A stretch of DNA of 64,000 nt, from NCBI RefSeq assembly GCF_000234355.1, contig NZ_AGQV01000001.1, forward strand, positions 186,001-250,000. Direction: 5' to 3'. Below, one piece after another: positions 8,584-17,355 of the stretch. The stretch is from Gluconobacter morbifer G707. GTDB taxonomy: Bacteria > Pseudomonadota > Alphaproteobacteria > Acetobacterales > Acetobacteraceae. Below the pieces are notes generated by a model that was not told the DNA's origin, made no database searches, and saw only the letters and a list, made by a program, of their open reading frames with translations. How positions within the stretch are numbered: the first letter of the stretch is position 1; every line of letters begins with the position of its first letter. Both the position numbers and the translations under genes were made by a program.

Positions 8584-9735
8584 TTAACATGTTTCCAGAA
8601 CCGTTCTGTAAAAACTCTTCAGGCGTCTGGCGTAATCGGATTGCGTGAATTTGTCGGCGCGCCTGAGTCCGGCCTTGATCAGCTTCATCCTGAGAGCCTT
8701 ATCCCCGTCAAGGCGTGAAAATGCGTTCGTCAATGCATCTGTGTCCATGGGGGGGACGAGAAGTGCCGCATCTCCGGCAATTTCCTCTGTGGCATGTCCC
8801 TGGCTTGTGATGACCGGCGTGCCGAGTGTCATGGCTTCGATGATCGGCAGTCCAAAACCTTCTGCCAGGGAGGGAAAGACGATAGCATGCGCTTCCATGA
8901 TGGTGCGGATCAGGGCCGGACGAGGGCACCAAGAGACGATCCTGACACGCTCGGGAGCCGGGTGAGTGTGCAGGGCTGACATTTCCTCGGCTGCTCCGAA
9001 ACCGGGTGTTCCGATCAGCGTCAGGGGGCGCAGGGAACGCGAACGGCCATGTGCTTCGATGATCCGTCCGATGTTCTTGCGGCGCTCAAGGGAGCCGAAA
9101 TACAGATAACCATCAGCGGGGCAGGGAGCCGGAGCAGAGCGGGCCCTCTGCAGGAGTGTCGGAGGAAAGGAGACCGCCTGTGACAGCACAGTGATGCGCT
9201 CGGGCGGGATCTGCAGAGTGGCGACCAGATCTTTCCGGACAGCATTGGAAACCGTCACGATGGCTGTGGCCCGGGAACAGCATTCCTGCAGGAGGCGCCG
9301 CATCTCGGTTGTGGAGAAGGCCCCGAATTCCGGATGGAGAAGGGGAATCAGGTCATGGATGGTGACGACATTCGGTATGCCTTCCCAAGTCAGGGGTAAA
9401 GGATAGGTCCAGTGCATCAGATCAGGTGAGGAGGCACTCCGGAGGCGTGTGAATCTATGGAAGGTACGGCTGCGGACCGTGGCTGTCCGGTACACGTCTT
9501 TCACAAGATAGTGACCGTCTCTTAGGCGCACTGTCCGCGCCGGAGCGATGGAACGAAGGAAGCGTGCGGCTTTTTCCAGCGGGCGATGAGCATGCGTACC
9601 GGGAAGGGCGTCGTCTTGCAGCCAGACAGGCGTGTCACCTGCCATCTGGCAGCTTTCCGCCAGCACGGAAGCGTACGTCGCTACGCCAGTTCCGTCGGTA
9701 CGACTGACGGTACGTGTATCAAGACCGATCCGCAC
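8584..9735 (-). CDS. glycosyltransferase family 4
   Basis: A 383-residue GT-B retaining glycosyltransferase. The N-terminal acceptor domain begins MRIGLDTRTVSRTDGTGVATY. The C-terminal nucleotide-sugar domain carries LYFGSLERRKNIGRIIEA and FPSLAEGFGLPIIEAMTLGTPV, the latter holding the E-x7-E type donor-binding motif. It would transfer a sugar from an NDP-sugar to a glycan intermediate at the cytoplasmic face. The start is GTG, six bases after the stop of the hydroxylase gene, so the two are probably cotranscribed. Donor and acceptor cannot be read from sequence. Confidence 0.87.
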   Translation of the reverse strand: MRIGLDTRTVSRTDGTGVATYASVLAESCQMAGDTPVWLQDDALPGTHAHRPLEKAARFLRSIAPARTVRLRDGHYLVKDVYRTATVRSRTFHRFTRLRSASSPDLMHWTYPLPLTWEGIPNVVTIHDLIPLLHPEFGAFSTTEMRRLLQECCSRATAIVTVSNAVRKDLVATLQIPPERITVLSQAVSFPPTLLQRARSAPAPCPADGYLYFGSLERRKNIGRIIEAHGRSRSLRPLTLIGTPGFGAAEEMSALHTHPAPERVRIVSWCPRPALIRTIMEAHAIVFPSLAEGFGLPIIEAMTLGTPVITSQGHATEEIAGDAALLVPPMDTDALTNAFSRLDGDKALRMKLIKAGLRRADKFTQSDYARRLKSFYRTVLETC

Positions 9736-9741
9736 CGGGTT

Positions 9742-10323
9742 TCAGCGCCGTTTGCGCAGTTTCGTTCCGACGATATGGTCCCAGACGGAAGAACTGACGC
9801 CGAAATTGGTTTCAGGAGCCGCGAAGTGATGCACGAGATGGTGCCGCCGCAGAAGATTCAGCGGCCACTGGCGCATGGGATACTGATGACAGGCATAATG
9901 GATCAGGTCGTACAGGATGTAGCCTGCCAGAAAACCGGTGAAAACAGCCCGTCCGTCATGACCATCCAGAAACGAGGCGATCAGCCAAAGAAGGGCGGCA
10001 ATGGGAATGGTCACGCTGAGCGGCATCATGTTCCGTTGGGCATCCGCCGGGTCATCATGGTGATTGCCATGGATGATGAAGATCAGCTTCCGGCCCGCAG
10101 AAGACTGGAGGTTGAGGTGAAACAGGAACCGGTGCGCCAGATACTCCGTGATACTCCAGATCGTCAGCCCTGCCAGGAAAAGACCGGTAAAGCGCAGGAC
10201 TGGCATGGGAAATGACAGGTGGCATGCCAGTAGGAAAACCAGGGCCCAGACAGGCAAAAATACCTTCATGGGCATGAAGGTCAGGCATTCAAGCCAATTG
10301 TTCCTGAATAACCTGACGGACAT
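9742..10323 (-). CDS. fatty acid hydroxylase / sterol desaturase superfamily membrane enzyme
   Basis: A 193-residue membrane di-iron hydroxylase. Three to four hydrophobic segments surround histidine clusters HRFLFH, HGNHHDDP, HYACHQ and RRHHLVHH, the metal ligands of this superfamily. The spacing resembles fatty-acid 2-hydroxylases of the Scs7/FA2H type, which hydroxylate acyl chains of ceramides or lipid A; acetic acid bacteria are known for 2-hydroxy fatty acids. The ATG at 10323 is chosen because GAGAG lies about seven bases upstream; the frame stays open 42 codons further up without a ribosome site. It sits between a phosphoglycerol-transferase-like gene and a GT4, which points to an envelope lipid or glycolipid role. 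The exact substrate is inferred. Confidence 0.8.
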   Translation of the reverse strand: MSVRLFRNNWLECLTFMPMKVFLPVWALVFLLACHLSFPMPVLRFTGLFLAGLTIWSITEYLAHRFLFHLNLQSSAGRKLIFIIHGNHHDDPADAQRNMMPLSVTIPIAALLWLIASFLDGHDGRAVFTGFLAGYILYDLIHYACHQYPMRQWPLNLLRRHHLVHHFAAPETNFGVSSSVWDHIVGTKLRKRR

Positions 10324-10530
10324 GTTTCGGGTCTCTCGTTTCAACTCTGTCAATCGTTCCCAGTGTCCGCAACGAATGGGGGAAAAAGGGGTTCTTTTCC
10401 GAAATTTCAGGCACCACCCGGCCCTGCTCTGAGCATGACCCAATGCCATCTGGCACGAAATCTAGACATTTTTGTGGGTGTGTCTATCGAAGCACTGAAA
10501 AGCAAAGAAAATTATGTGTCACAATGTAAC

Positions 10531-11991
10531 CTATCTGCCACGACAATTGCCTGTTTCCAGTCCCAGCTCTTCAAGCAAAAGATGATGAAGGGCGGCCGGG
10601 GAAAGATCCCTATGGATGGAGGAACGTGACCGGGGCTGTCCATAACGCCGGAGCAAATACGGGGTCTGGCGCGCGGCGACGGGCATATTGACGCCCGGGA
10701 TGGACGGACGATGGTCTCCGAAAAAGACCAGTACGGCTTTTTTCCCACATGCGGTCAGTTCCTGGTCCAGCTTGTCCAGAAGGGCGTCACCATGGCGCAG
10801 ATGGGCAAGATAGGCGTCCAGCGGACTGTCGCTATTCGCCCGGCCTTTGTGCCAAGGTCCATGGTTCTCCATCGTGACTGTGTAGATCAGTCTGCGTTCG
10901 GGAGAAGGGTCGTGAATCATTGTGGTCAGTTCACGTCCGATGGCTGCATCGCTGACATACGGGCCGTGGTAGTCAGAAGCGGTGAAGGTCTCTGTCGAGA
11001 TTACCCGGTTGAAACCCATCTGTGGCATGAGGGTCTGCCGGTCGTAGAAGCGCATGTCATGAGGGTGAAGAAAGACACGTTTTCCAAACAGGCGGGACAG
11101 GCGGTTGGGAAGGGCGAGGGATAGTTCGCCACGGGCACTCAGGAATGGATCATAGGACCGGAAACCCAGTTCCTGTTCGGTCCGTCCGAAAAGGACGGCA
11201 TATTCCGTCCGCATGGTATAGGCGCCGAACCCGCTCACCTCCAGATTGCCGGAAACCGTATCCTGTGTTTCCGCTGTCAGGCGCGATAGTGTGGAAAGAG
11301 GCGGCAACGCTGTTCCAAGAACGAGCGTCTGCGGATCCGCAAAGGATTCACACTGCACGATGATGACGAGATCCACATTGGGCGCATCGTCCGCGGGGAA
11401 TGGAGAACAGGGAAGAGGATTGTGCTCCCCGTGCCAGCGTAGACCATAGATTACAAGTGTTGCCAGAAGGCCGAAGCGGGGCAGGTCTGCGGGGAGGTCG
11501 GGGCGGAGCATGAAGGTGCGCCGCCACCGTGTGTTCCACAGGATGTAAAAGGTACCTCCCGAGATCAAGACAAAACAGAGCCCTGCCATTCTCTGGAATG
11601 GACTGAAATGGACGGTTTCAAAAAGAAGGACGCCCAGAGCCAGTGGAAGCATCAGAAGAGTGATCGCCAGTGGTCGGGGAACCGCATCCAGATAAAAACG
11701 CGGATACCGGAGGAAGGAGGATGCGACGGCGACATCACTGAAGATCAGTGACTCTCCCAGAACCCGCTTCTTCAGAATGGAAGAAACCGTCAGCAGGGCA
11801 ACCAGCAGGATTGTTCCCCCGGCTGCCAGCCAGGGATTTCCGGTTGCGGCAACCAGCAGGCCGTACAGCCCCGCAGCAAGAAAATCACGTGGAAAACCGT
11901 CGATAAAAGACGGGAAACGTCCGGAAGCCCGGCTGTCAACTAGGATAACGCCCAGAAGTGCCACTATAGCGGCAGAAACAAAATCAGACAT
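10531..11991 (-). CDS. LTA-synthase/MdoB-like phosphoglycerol transferase (alkaline phosphatase superfamily)
   Basis: A 486-residue protein with about five membrane segments in the first 185 residues, then an extracytoplasmic sulfatase-fold domain. Visible active-site elements are the metal glutamate in IVQCESFADP, the nucleophile region GFGAYTMRTEYAVLFG (threonine), METHGPW-like MENHGPW, and the metal pair in FFGDHRPS. Relatives move phosphoglycerol (LtaS, MdoB/OpgB) or phosphoethanolamine onto glycans or lipids in the periplasm. The last residues are basic and the stop is about 200 bases before the hydroxylase gene, so the two may be separately transcribed. In this neighbourhood, modification of a capsule, periplasmic glucan or glycolipid is the likeliest role. 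Confidence 0.78.
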   Translation of the reverse strand: MSDFVSAAIVALLGVILVDSRASGRFPSFIDGFPRDFLAAGLYGLLVAATGNPWLAAGGTILLVALLTVSSILKKRVLGESLIFSDVAVASSFLRYPRFYLDAVPRPLAITLLMLPLALGVLLFETVHFSPFQRMAGLCFVLISGGTFYILWNTRWRRTFMLRPDLPADLPRFGLLATLVIYGLRWHGEHNPLPCSPFPADDAPNVDLVIIVQCESFADPQTLVLGTALPPLSTLSRLTAETQDTVSGNLEVSGFGAYTMRTEYAVLFGRTEQELGFRSYDPFLSARGELSLALPNRLSRLFGKRVFLHPHDMRFYDRQTLMPQMGFNRVISTETFTASDYHGPYVSDAAIGRELTTMIHDPSPERRLIYTVTMENHGPWHKGRANSDSPLDAYLAHLRHGDALLDKLDQELTACGKKAVLVFFGDHRPSIPGVNMPVAARQTPYLLRRYGQPRSRSSIHRDLSPAALHHLLLEELGLETGNCRGR

Positions 11992-12125
11992 TTCCTAATA
12001 TTTTCATTCAATCTGCCCCAGAATTGCCCGGAAGCCATCTTTTTATAAGAGAAGGTTTTGGATAGAACCGGCTCTCTATGGCACTTTGAAGTTGGCGGGG
12101 CAATTTTGATTATCGGGTCTTCAGA

Positions 12126-13847
12126 ATGCAGGGCATCAAACGGAATGCCAGACCCCATGCCATGCTGAACCCGTTAAGACTTCCTCCCGCCCGGTTTCAT
12201 GACGTCCCTTCGCTGGGGCGGATTGTGGCGCCATGGCCCGAAGTGCCTTCTGCTGTCGGTAAGGGAACGAACACCCTTGAGCGCCTGCGGACAGAGCGGC
12301 TTGGGGGGACGTTCTGGAGGCCGCAGGCGGCCGGACACGGCCCAGTGCCCCATCTCGTGTCCCTGTTGTCCGATAATCCGTCAGGTCTGGAACTAATTCG
12401 TCGTCTGACGGAGCGCTTTGGCGCGCAGTCTGTCCTGGTGATTGCTGGAGAGGCTGTCACGTCCGTTCTGCCGGTGGAGGCAGGCGTCCATATCCTGCGC
12501 AATGTGGAGCCGCATAGCCTTCTGTGCCGGACGGGTCATGTCTGGGCTCTGGATGTCGACGACTGGGCCATGCTCGGGCTGGTTCATGGCTGTACCGTCA
12601 CTGTCCTGAACGGTGCCGTGGAAACACGTCTTCACCCGTCTGATCTGGAGCACTGGCTAAGGAACGGGATCGTCTGGCGCAGTCCTTTCACACAGGATAG
12701 GCTGGACCTCGAGGACGCCATCGAGGTGTTGTCCGATGCCCGGCGGTTCTGGGAGCAGACACGGGGGATTGGGGTCTGTGTCGGTATGGCCTGGTGGAAA
12801 CGGGCGCGGATGGCGCAGTTTCTGGACGGTCCTTTTCCACCGCCTGTCTTCCGCAGGACAGCGAAAGCGGCGGTGCGCGCAGCCTGCGCTCGAAACGGGG
12901 AGATCGCGGTCTGGACCAGTCGCGTGCCGCCCGGTCTGCGCAGACAGGCGCATCGCGCCGGGAATGGTGTGCGGCAGGTCGAGGATGGCTTTCTGCGCTC
13001 GGTCGGCTTGGGGAGCGATCTTCTGCCACCCTCCTCGATCGTGATTGACGGGAGGGGGATCTATTTCGATCCGTCCCGCCCCAGTGATCTTGAGCACCTC
13101 TTGGCGACCACGGAATTCACGCCTTCCCTTCGGGACAGGGCGCGACGGCTGACAAAAACGCTGGTTGAGCGCAACATCTCCAAATACGGCGCAGATGCAG
13201 CGGCTGGTCCGGCATTTCAGGCAGCGCCAGGACAGACGGTTATTCTCGTGCCCGGGCAGGTTGGAGATGATCTGTCTATCCGTCTGGGATGCTGTGACGT
13301 CAGGGACAATCTTTCTCTGCTTCAGACGGTTCGGGCGCGGAATCCGCAGGCTTACGTAATTTTCCGCCCGCATCCGGATGTGGATGCGGGGCACCGCGCC
13401 GGAGCCATTCCCGACCGACAGGCGTTGCTTCATGCAGACAAGGTACTGCGCGGCGGCGCCATGACGGCCCTGATCCGGCAGGTGGATGAAGTTCACACCA
13501 TGACCTCGCTGGCGGGCTTCGAGGCTCTGCTGCGCGGAAAGAAAACCGTGACCTACGGACAGCCGTTCTATGCCGGGTGGAGCCTGACGCGGGACATGGC
13601 GCCTCCTGTGTCACGGCGTGGACGTATGCTGCTTCTGGAAGACCTCGTGGCGGCGACGCTCATTCTTTACCCTTGTTATCTGGACCCCGTGACCCGGTTG
13701 CCCTGTGGACCCGAAATCCTGATCCAGCGCCTGTCGCAGTCTGAACTGTGGCAACCGGGTCTGGTAATCCGCCTGCGTCGGTTGCAGGGGCGCCTGCGCC
13801 GTCGCCTGTCGCGACTGCTGATGTTACTGAAAAGAGACATGCCATGA
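12126..13847 (+). CDS. kpsC: KpsC-like capsule Kdo transferase with one intact and one vestigial module
   Basis: A 573-residue protein of the KpsC/LipB capsule family, which builds the poly-beta-Kdo linker on the lipid anchor of group 2 type capsules. Residues about 225-560 match one full module: VEDGFLRSVGLGSDLLPPSS, IYFDPSRPSDLE, VILVPGQVGDDLSI, FRPHPDVDAG, and VHTMTSLAGFEALLRGKKTV. The first 220 residues look like a decayed copy of the other module: a GFEALLAGK-type helix is still visible as AMLGLVHGCTVTVLNG, but the ExGFxRS and HPD motifs are absent. Classical KpsC is about 675 residues with two active modules. The start is uncertain; ATG 12162 is also possible. The stop overlaps the kpsS start (ATGA), indicating translational coupling. 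Confidence 0.82.
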   Translation: MQGIKRNARPHAMLNPLRLPPARFHDVPSLGRIVAPWPEVPSAVGKGTNTLERLRTERLGGTFWRPQAAGHGPVPHLVSLLSDNPSGLELIRRLTERFGAQSVLVIAGEAVTSVLPVEAGVHILRNVEPHSLLCRTGHVWALDVDDWAMLGLVHGCTVTVLNGAVETRLHPSDLEHWLRNGIVWRSPFTQDRLDLEDAIEVLSDARRFWEQTRGIGVCVGMAWWKRARMAQFLDGPFPPPVFRRTAKAAVRAACARNGEIAVWTSRVPPGLRRQAHRAGNGVRQVEDGFLRSVGLGSDLLPPSSIVIDGRGIYFDPSRPSDLEHLLATTEFTPSLRDRARRLTKTLVERNISKYGADAAAGPAFQAAPGQTVILVPGQVGDDLSIRLGCCDVRDNLSLLQTVRARNPQAYVIFRPHPDVDAGHRAGAIPDRQALLHADKVLRGGAMTALIRQVDEVHTMTSLAGFEALLRGKKTVTYGQPFYAGWSLTRDMAPPVSRRGRMLLLEDLVAATLILYPCYLDPVTRLPCGPEILIQRLSQSELWQPGLVIRLRRLQGRLRRRLSRLLMLLKRDMP

Positions 13848-15223
13848 TGACGGTTCCTCCGGAAACCAGTCTGCCTCCGCGTCCCGAGCCGGAGCTGGCA
13901 ACACGCCGGTTCCTGTTGCTTCAGGGGCTGATGGGACCGTTTTTCGAGCGGGTGGGACGACGTCTGCTGGATGAAGGGTATGGCGTTACCAAGATCAACT
14001 TCAATGGTGGAGACCGGCTGTTCTGGCGTCTGCCGGACGGGGTGGACTATCGCGGAACGCTGCAGGCCTGGCCGGATTATCTGAAGCGGTTCATTCAGCA
14101 GGAGGGCATCACCGATGTTCTGCTGTTCGGAGACTGCCGGGTTCATCACGCTGCTGCGCTGGAGGTCTGTCGGGATCTGCATGTGCCGGTGCATGTCTTC
14201 GAGGAAGGATATCTCCGCCCGGACTGGGTGACACTGGAACTTGGTGGAGTGAACGGTCATTCCAAGCTCCCCCGCGATCCGGAATATTATCTGGAGGAAG
14301 CATCCCATCTTCCGCCCGCGCCCGTGCATAAGCCGGTTCCTTCTTCCTTCCGTCGCCGGGCGGCTGAAGGTATTGCCTATAATACGGCCGATATCCTGAC
14401 GCGCTGGTATTATCCGTACTGGACCAACCACCGCCCGTGGCACCCCATTGTCGAAGGGTTCGGCTGGCTTCGTCGTCTGTCGGGCCGTCGGGAAGCCGCG
14501 CAGCGCAGTGAGGAAACGATGCGTCGGCTGAAGGCAAGCGGCGCACCCTACATGCTTTTTCCCCTTCAGTTGAATGCCGATGCCCAGATCAGGCTGCATT
14601 CCGGTTTCAGCGGAGTGCAGGAAGCGATCGAGCGTGTCATTACCTCCTTCGCCGCCGCTGCCCCGCAGGAAATGCGACTGATCATTAAAGAACATCCCCT
14701 TGATAACGGGATGCATGACTGGCGGCGGATCATCGCGAAAATCGCGCGGCGTCATGGGGTTCTTGGGCGTATCGGCTATGTAGAGAAAGGCGATATCGCT
14801 TTGATGGTCCGCGAGGCGAAAGGCGTTGTGACTATCAACAGCACGACGGGAACCCTGGCTATTGCGTCAGGTGTGCCCGTCATCACCATGGGGCAGGCGA
14901 TCTACAATATTCCGGGTATTACCCATCAGGGCAGCCTTGACGGGTTCTGGACTAGCCCCCAGGCTCCTGATCCCGAGGTTTTCGCGGCTTTCCGGCGTGT
15001 CTTGATCGAATACTGTCTTGTTCCCGGCGGCTTCTTTTCGGAAACGGGTCTGAACACGCTGATCGAGGCGGTCATAAAGCGGCTTGAACGCCATTGTCCC
15101 ATCCGCTTCGCCATGGCGATGGAAGAGAAGGGCGAGAACGTCGCCGCCTGGGACTGCCTGCGCGATCCGATCCTCGGTTTTTCCAGTCGGCTGGCCGATA
15201 TCGTGGGGGCCTCTTCGGAATGA
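13844..15223 (+). CDS. kpsS: KpsS-like capsule polysaccharide biosynthesis protein (first Kdo transferase)
   Basis: A 459-residue KpsS family protein. Family motifs are clear: FLLLQGLMGPFFERVG, INFNGGDRLFWRLP, LLFGDCRVHH, VFEEGYLRPDWVTLE, GVNGHSKLPRDPEYY, IIKEHPLDNG, and VVTINSTTGTLAIASG. KpsS adds the first beta-Kdo to the lysophosphatidylglycerol anchor, after which KpsC extends the linker at the cytoplasmic membrane. The ATG at 13844 overlaps the kpsC stop; the frame is open 32 codons upstream, but that part overlaps kpsC and reads as low-complexity. The stop overlaps the following GT4 start. The three genes form one coupled unit. No kpsM, kpsT or kpsE lies in this window. Confidence 0.9.
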   Translation: MMTVPPETSLPPRPEPELATRRFLLLQGLMGPFFERVGRRLLDEGYGVTKINFNGGDRLFWRLPDGVDYRGTLQAWPDYLKRFIQQEGITDVLLFGDCRVHHAAALEVCRDLHVPVHVFEEGYLRPDWVTLELGGVNGHSKLPRDPEYYLEEASHLPPAPVHKPVPSSFRRRAAEGIAYNTADILTRWYYPYWTNHRPWHPIVEGFGWLRRLSGRREAAQRSEETMRRLKASGAPYMLFPLQLNADAQIRLHSGFSGVQEAIERVITSFAAAAPQEMRLIIKEHPLDNGMHDWRRIIAKIARRHGVLGRIGYVEKGDIALMVREAKGVVTINSTTGTLAIASGVPVITMGQAIYNIPGITHQGSLDGFWTSPQAPDPEVFAAFRRVLIEYCLVPGGFFSETGLNTLIEAVIKRLERHCPIRFAMAMEEKGENVAAWDCLRDPILGFSSRLADIVGASSE

Positions 15224-16422
15224 CGACGCCGTCCACGGTCTATCTGCTCGATATCTCCCGTATCCTGGCCCGCGCCGAAGAGGCGGTTCCGACGGGGATC
15301 GACCGCGTGGAACTGACTTATGCGCGTTACCTTCTGGCACATCGTCCGGACCGTGTCCTGTTCTGTGCCCTGCACCCGATCGGCGTAATGGGGGGAATTA
15401 CGACGGAACTGGCGGCAGAGTTGGTTTCAGCGCTTGCGGCGAAATGGGACGAGCAGGCGCAGGACATTTCTGTCTCGAAGCTGAAGCAGAAGATCCGCCG
15501 GACGCTTCTGTTGCAGCGCCTGCCGAAAAGACCGGGTCTGGTTCATCTGCTGGTGTCCCATCACCATCTGACCCGCCCCCGTGCCATCCAGTCGCTTCTG
15601 AAGCGGACCGGTGCGCGTTTCGTGCCGATGATCCAGGACCTTATTCCGCTGGAGTTTCCGGAATACGCCCGGCCGAAGGAGCCCGCGCGTCATGCCGAGC
15701 GCATGAAGACGGTGGCGCGGTTCGCGGATGCGGTAATCGTGACGTCCACGGCGGTTCGTCAGTCGCTTGAGCGCTGGCTGAAGGAAAAGGAAGACCGGAC
15801 GCTTCCGGTCTGGCACGTGCCGCTGGGCGTCGCAGATGTGTCGGGGACGGATATCACGTCTGCAACCGTGCCTGTTCCTGTCCGGCCCTATTTCGTGTGT
15901 CTCAGCACCATCGAGCCGCGCAAGAACCATCTGCTGCTGCTGAATGTCTGGCGTCGGATGGTAGAGCAGATGGGCAACAGGGCGCCCATGCTGATCGTGA
16001 TCGGTAAGCGGGGCTGGGAGAACGAGAACGTCGTGGACATGCTGGAGCGCTGTCCGGCGCTCAAGGGAAATGTCATTGAGTACAATGTCCTGTCTGATCA
16101 GGATGTGATCAAACTGCTCAGATACAGCCAGGGACTGTTGTTTCCATCCTTTACGGAGGGGTTCGGGCTGCCGTTGGTGGAAGCCCTGTCGCTCGGGGTG
16201 CCGGCTATCGCGTCCGATATTTCCGTCCTGCGGGAGATCAGCGGGAATGTGGCCGAATATCTTGATCCACTGGATGGTCCCGCCTGGCAGAAGGTTATTC
16301 TGGAGTTTGCGGAAAATGGTCCGCGTCGGCAGGAACAGATCCGCCGCCTTGATGGGTGGAAGCCCGTGAGCTGGGATGACAGCATCGCACAGGCATTGGC
16401 AGTGATCGAAGGCGCGTTCTGA
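15220..16422 (+). CDS. glycosyltransferase family 4, third gene of the kps unit
   Basis: A 400-residue GT-B glycosyltransferase. The N-terminal part starts MTTPSTVYLLDISRILARA. The C-terminal donor domain has VCLSTIEPRKNHLLLLNVW, FPSFTEGFGLPLVEALSLGVP and the usual E-x7-E arrangement. The ATGA overlap with kpsS at 15220 sets the start and implies coupling. It is a distant relative of the two GT4 genes at 27.3-30.2 kb, sharing the STIE-RKNH-L and EGxGLPxxESL blocks. It probably transfers an early sugar of the capsule repeat or an adaptor residue next to the Kdo linker. Its donor is unknown. Confidence 0.87.
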   Translation: MTTPSTVYLLDISRILARAEEAVPTGIDRVELTYARYLLAHRPDRVLFCALHPIGVMGGITTELAAELVSALAAKWDEQAQDISVSKLKQKIRRTLLLQRLPKRPGLVHLLVSHHHLTRPRAIQSLLKRTGARFVPMIQDLIPLEFPEYARPKEPARHAERMKTVARFADAVIVTSTAVRQSLERWLKEKEDRTLPVWHVPLGVADVSGTDITSATVPVPVRPYFVCLSTIEPRKNHLLLLNVWRRMVEQMGNRAPMLIVIGKRGWENENVVDMLERCPALKGNVIEYNVLSDQDVIKLLRYSQGLLFPSFTEGFGLPLVEALSLGVPAIASDISVLREISGNVAEYLDPLDGPAWQKVILEFAENGPRRQEQIRRLDGWKPVSWDDSIAQALAVIEGAF

Positions 16423-16451
16423 CCGCATCCAGAGGGAGTGTCACGTGGGCG

Positions 16452-17135
16452 TCAGAGTTCGGCCCACTGGCGCAACAGGTTGTGGTAGGTGGAGGTCAGG
16501 CCCAGAACGGCGGGATGGTCGTCAGGCAGGGCTTTGCGCGTTTCAATGATCGAACAGTCGAATTCGTAAAGCAGGGCCCGCTTCGTGTCGTCCCGGACCA
16601 TGGACTGGGACCAGAAGAAAGACGCCCAGCGGCTGCCGCGTGTGACCCTGCTGACGCTGTGCAGGCTCGTGGACGGATAGAGAACCATATGTCCCGCCGG
16701 TAGCTTCACGCTCTGATGGCCATACGTATCCTGGATGACCAGTTCGCCGCCGTCATATTCGTCCGGCTCCGTCAGGAACAGGGTGGAGGAAACATCCGTC
16801 CGGATGCGGAATCCCGCGCCAGGAATGGGCCGGATGGCGTTATCCACATGCGCGTTGAAATGCATTCCCGTATCGTAGCGGTTGAACAGGGGCGGAAAAA
16901 CCCTCAGGGGGAAGGCCGCACTATTGAACGTCGAGTTCCGTCCCAGCGCACGGAGGATGATTTCTCCCAGTTCCCGGCATTCGGCAGAGTCCTGCGGGAT
17001 CTGGAGATTGAGCTTCGCTTTGGCAGATTGCTCTCCTGCCGTGACGCGTCCGTCCGTCCATGTCGCGGCTTCCAGACGCTGGCGGCAGTACCGGACCTCC
17101 TCGGCGGACAGAACGTCTGGAATATGAAGCAGCAT
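16452..17135 (-). CDS. PKHD-type Fe(II)/2-oxoglutarate hydroxylase (PiuC/YbiX-like)
   Basis: A 227-residue dioxygenase, the normal size for the PiuC/YbiX family. Iron ligands are H96, D98 and H159 (HVDNA and SLHSVSR), and R169 is the likely 2-oxoglutarate contact. The start at 17135 is fixed by GGAGG nine bases upstream; the frame stays open 64 codons further, but that stretch has no family similarity. PiuC genes are usually iron-regulated and lie beside TonB siderophore receptors. Here no receptor is adjacent, but a Fur-like palindrome sits 54 bases upstream of the start. The physiological substrate of the family is not settled. Confidence 0.85.
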   Translation of the reverse strand: MLLHIPDVLSAEEVRYCRQRLEAATWTDGRVTAGEQSAKAKLNLQIPQDSAECRELGEIILRALGRNSTFNSAAFPLRVFPPLFNRYDTGMHFNAHVDNAIRPIPGAGFRIRTDVSSTLFLTEPDEYDGGELVIQDTYGHQSVKLPAGHMVLYPSTSLHSVSRVTRGSRWASFFWSQSMVRDDTKRALLYEFDCSIIETRKALPDDHPAVLGLTSTYHNLLRQWAEL

Positions 17136-17188
17136 TGGTATGATCCTCCGGGCGGTAGAAAGCTGTTTCTGGCAAACGATACTGATAT

Positions 17189-17203
17189 TGAGAATAACTC
17201 TCA
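17189..17203. promoter_or_regulatory. Fur-like box upstream of the PiuC-like gene
   Basis: TGAGAATAACTCTCA is a 7-1-7 palindrome with one departure from the common Fur pattern TGAGAATNATTCTCA. A preceding GATACTGATAT extends the Fur-like character. It is 54-68 bases upstream of the hydroxylase ATG, where a repressor would block the promoter. Iron-dependent repression is inferred from the motif and the gene family. Confidence 0.65.
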
Positions 17204-17320
17204 TAAAGAAATATCTAGAAGTGTTCAGGATCAGGTGCAAACCGGATAACGAAGAAAACGGAAAGTCGGGAATGGCCTGTGAATCCCTCCGCTGACGGGA
17301 AAAGCCGGAGTGATTGGATC

Positions 17321-17352
17321 TTGACATGACCCTCCCCCCGGGGGGATAGGGG
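17321..17352 (+). promoter_or_regulatory. promoter with a C6G6 palindromic operator for the metal-efflux operon
   Basis: TTGACA (17321-17326) is a consensus -35 element. Eighteen bases on lies GATAGG (17345-17350) as a weak -10. The spacer contains CCCTCCCCCCGGGGGGATAGGG (17331-17352), whose core CCCCCCGGGGGG is a perfect palindrome. G/C-tract operators inside promoters are typical of CsoR/RcnR-family repressors, and the downstream gene encodes one. Transcription from this promoter would begin at or next to the GTG start codon, giving a nearly leaderless message. Confidence 0.6.
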
Positions 17353-17355
17353 AAT

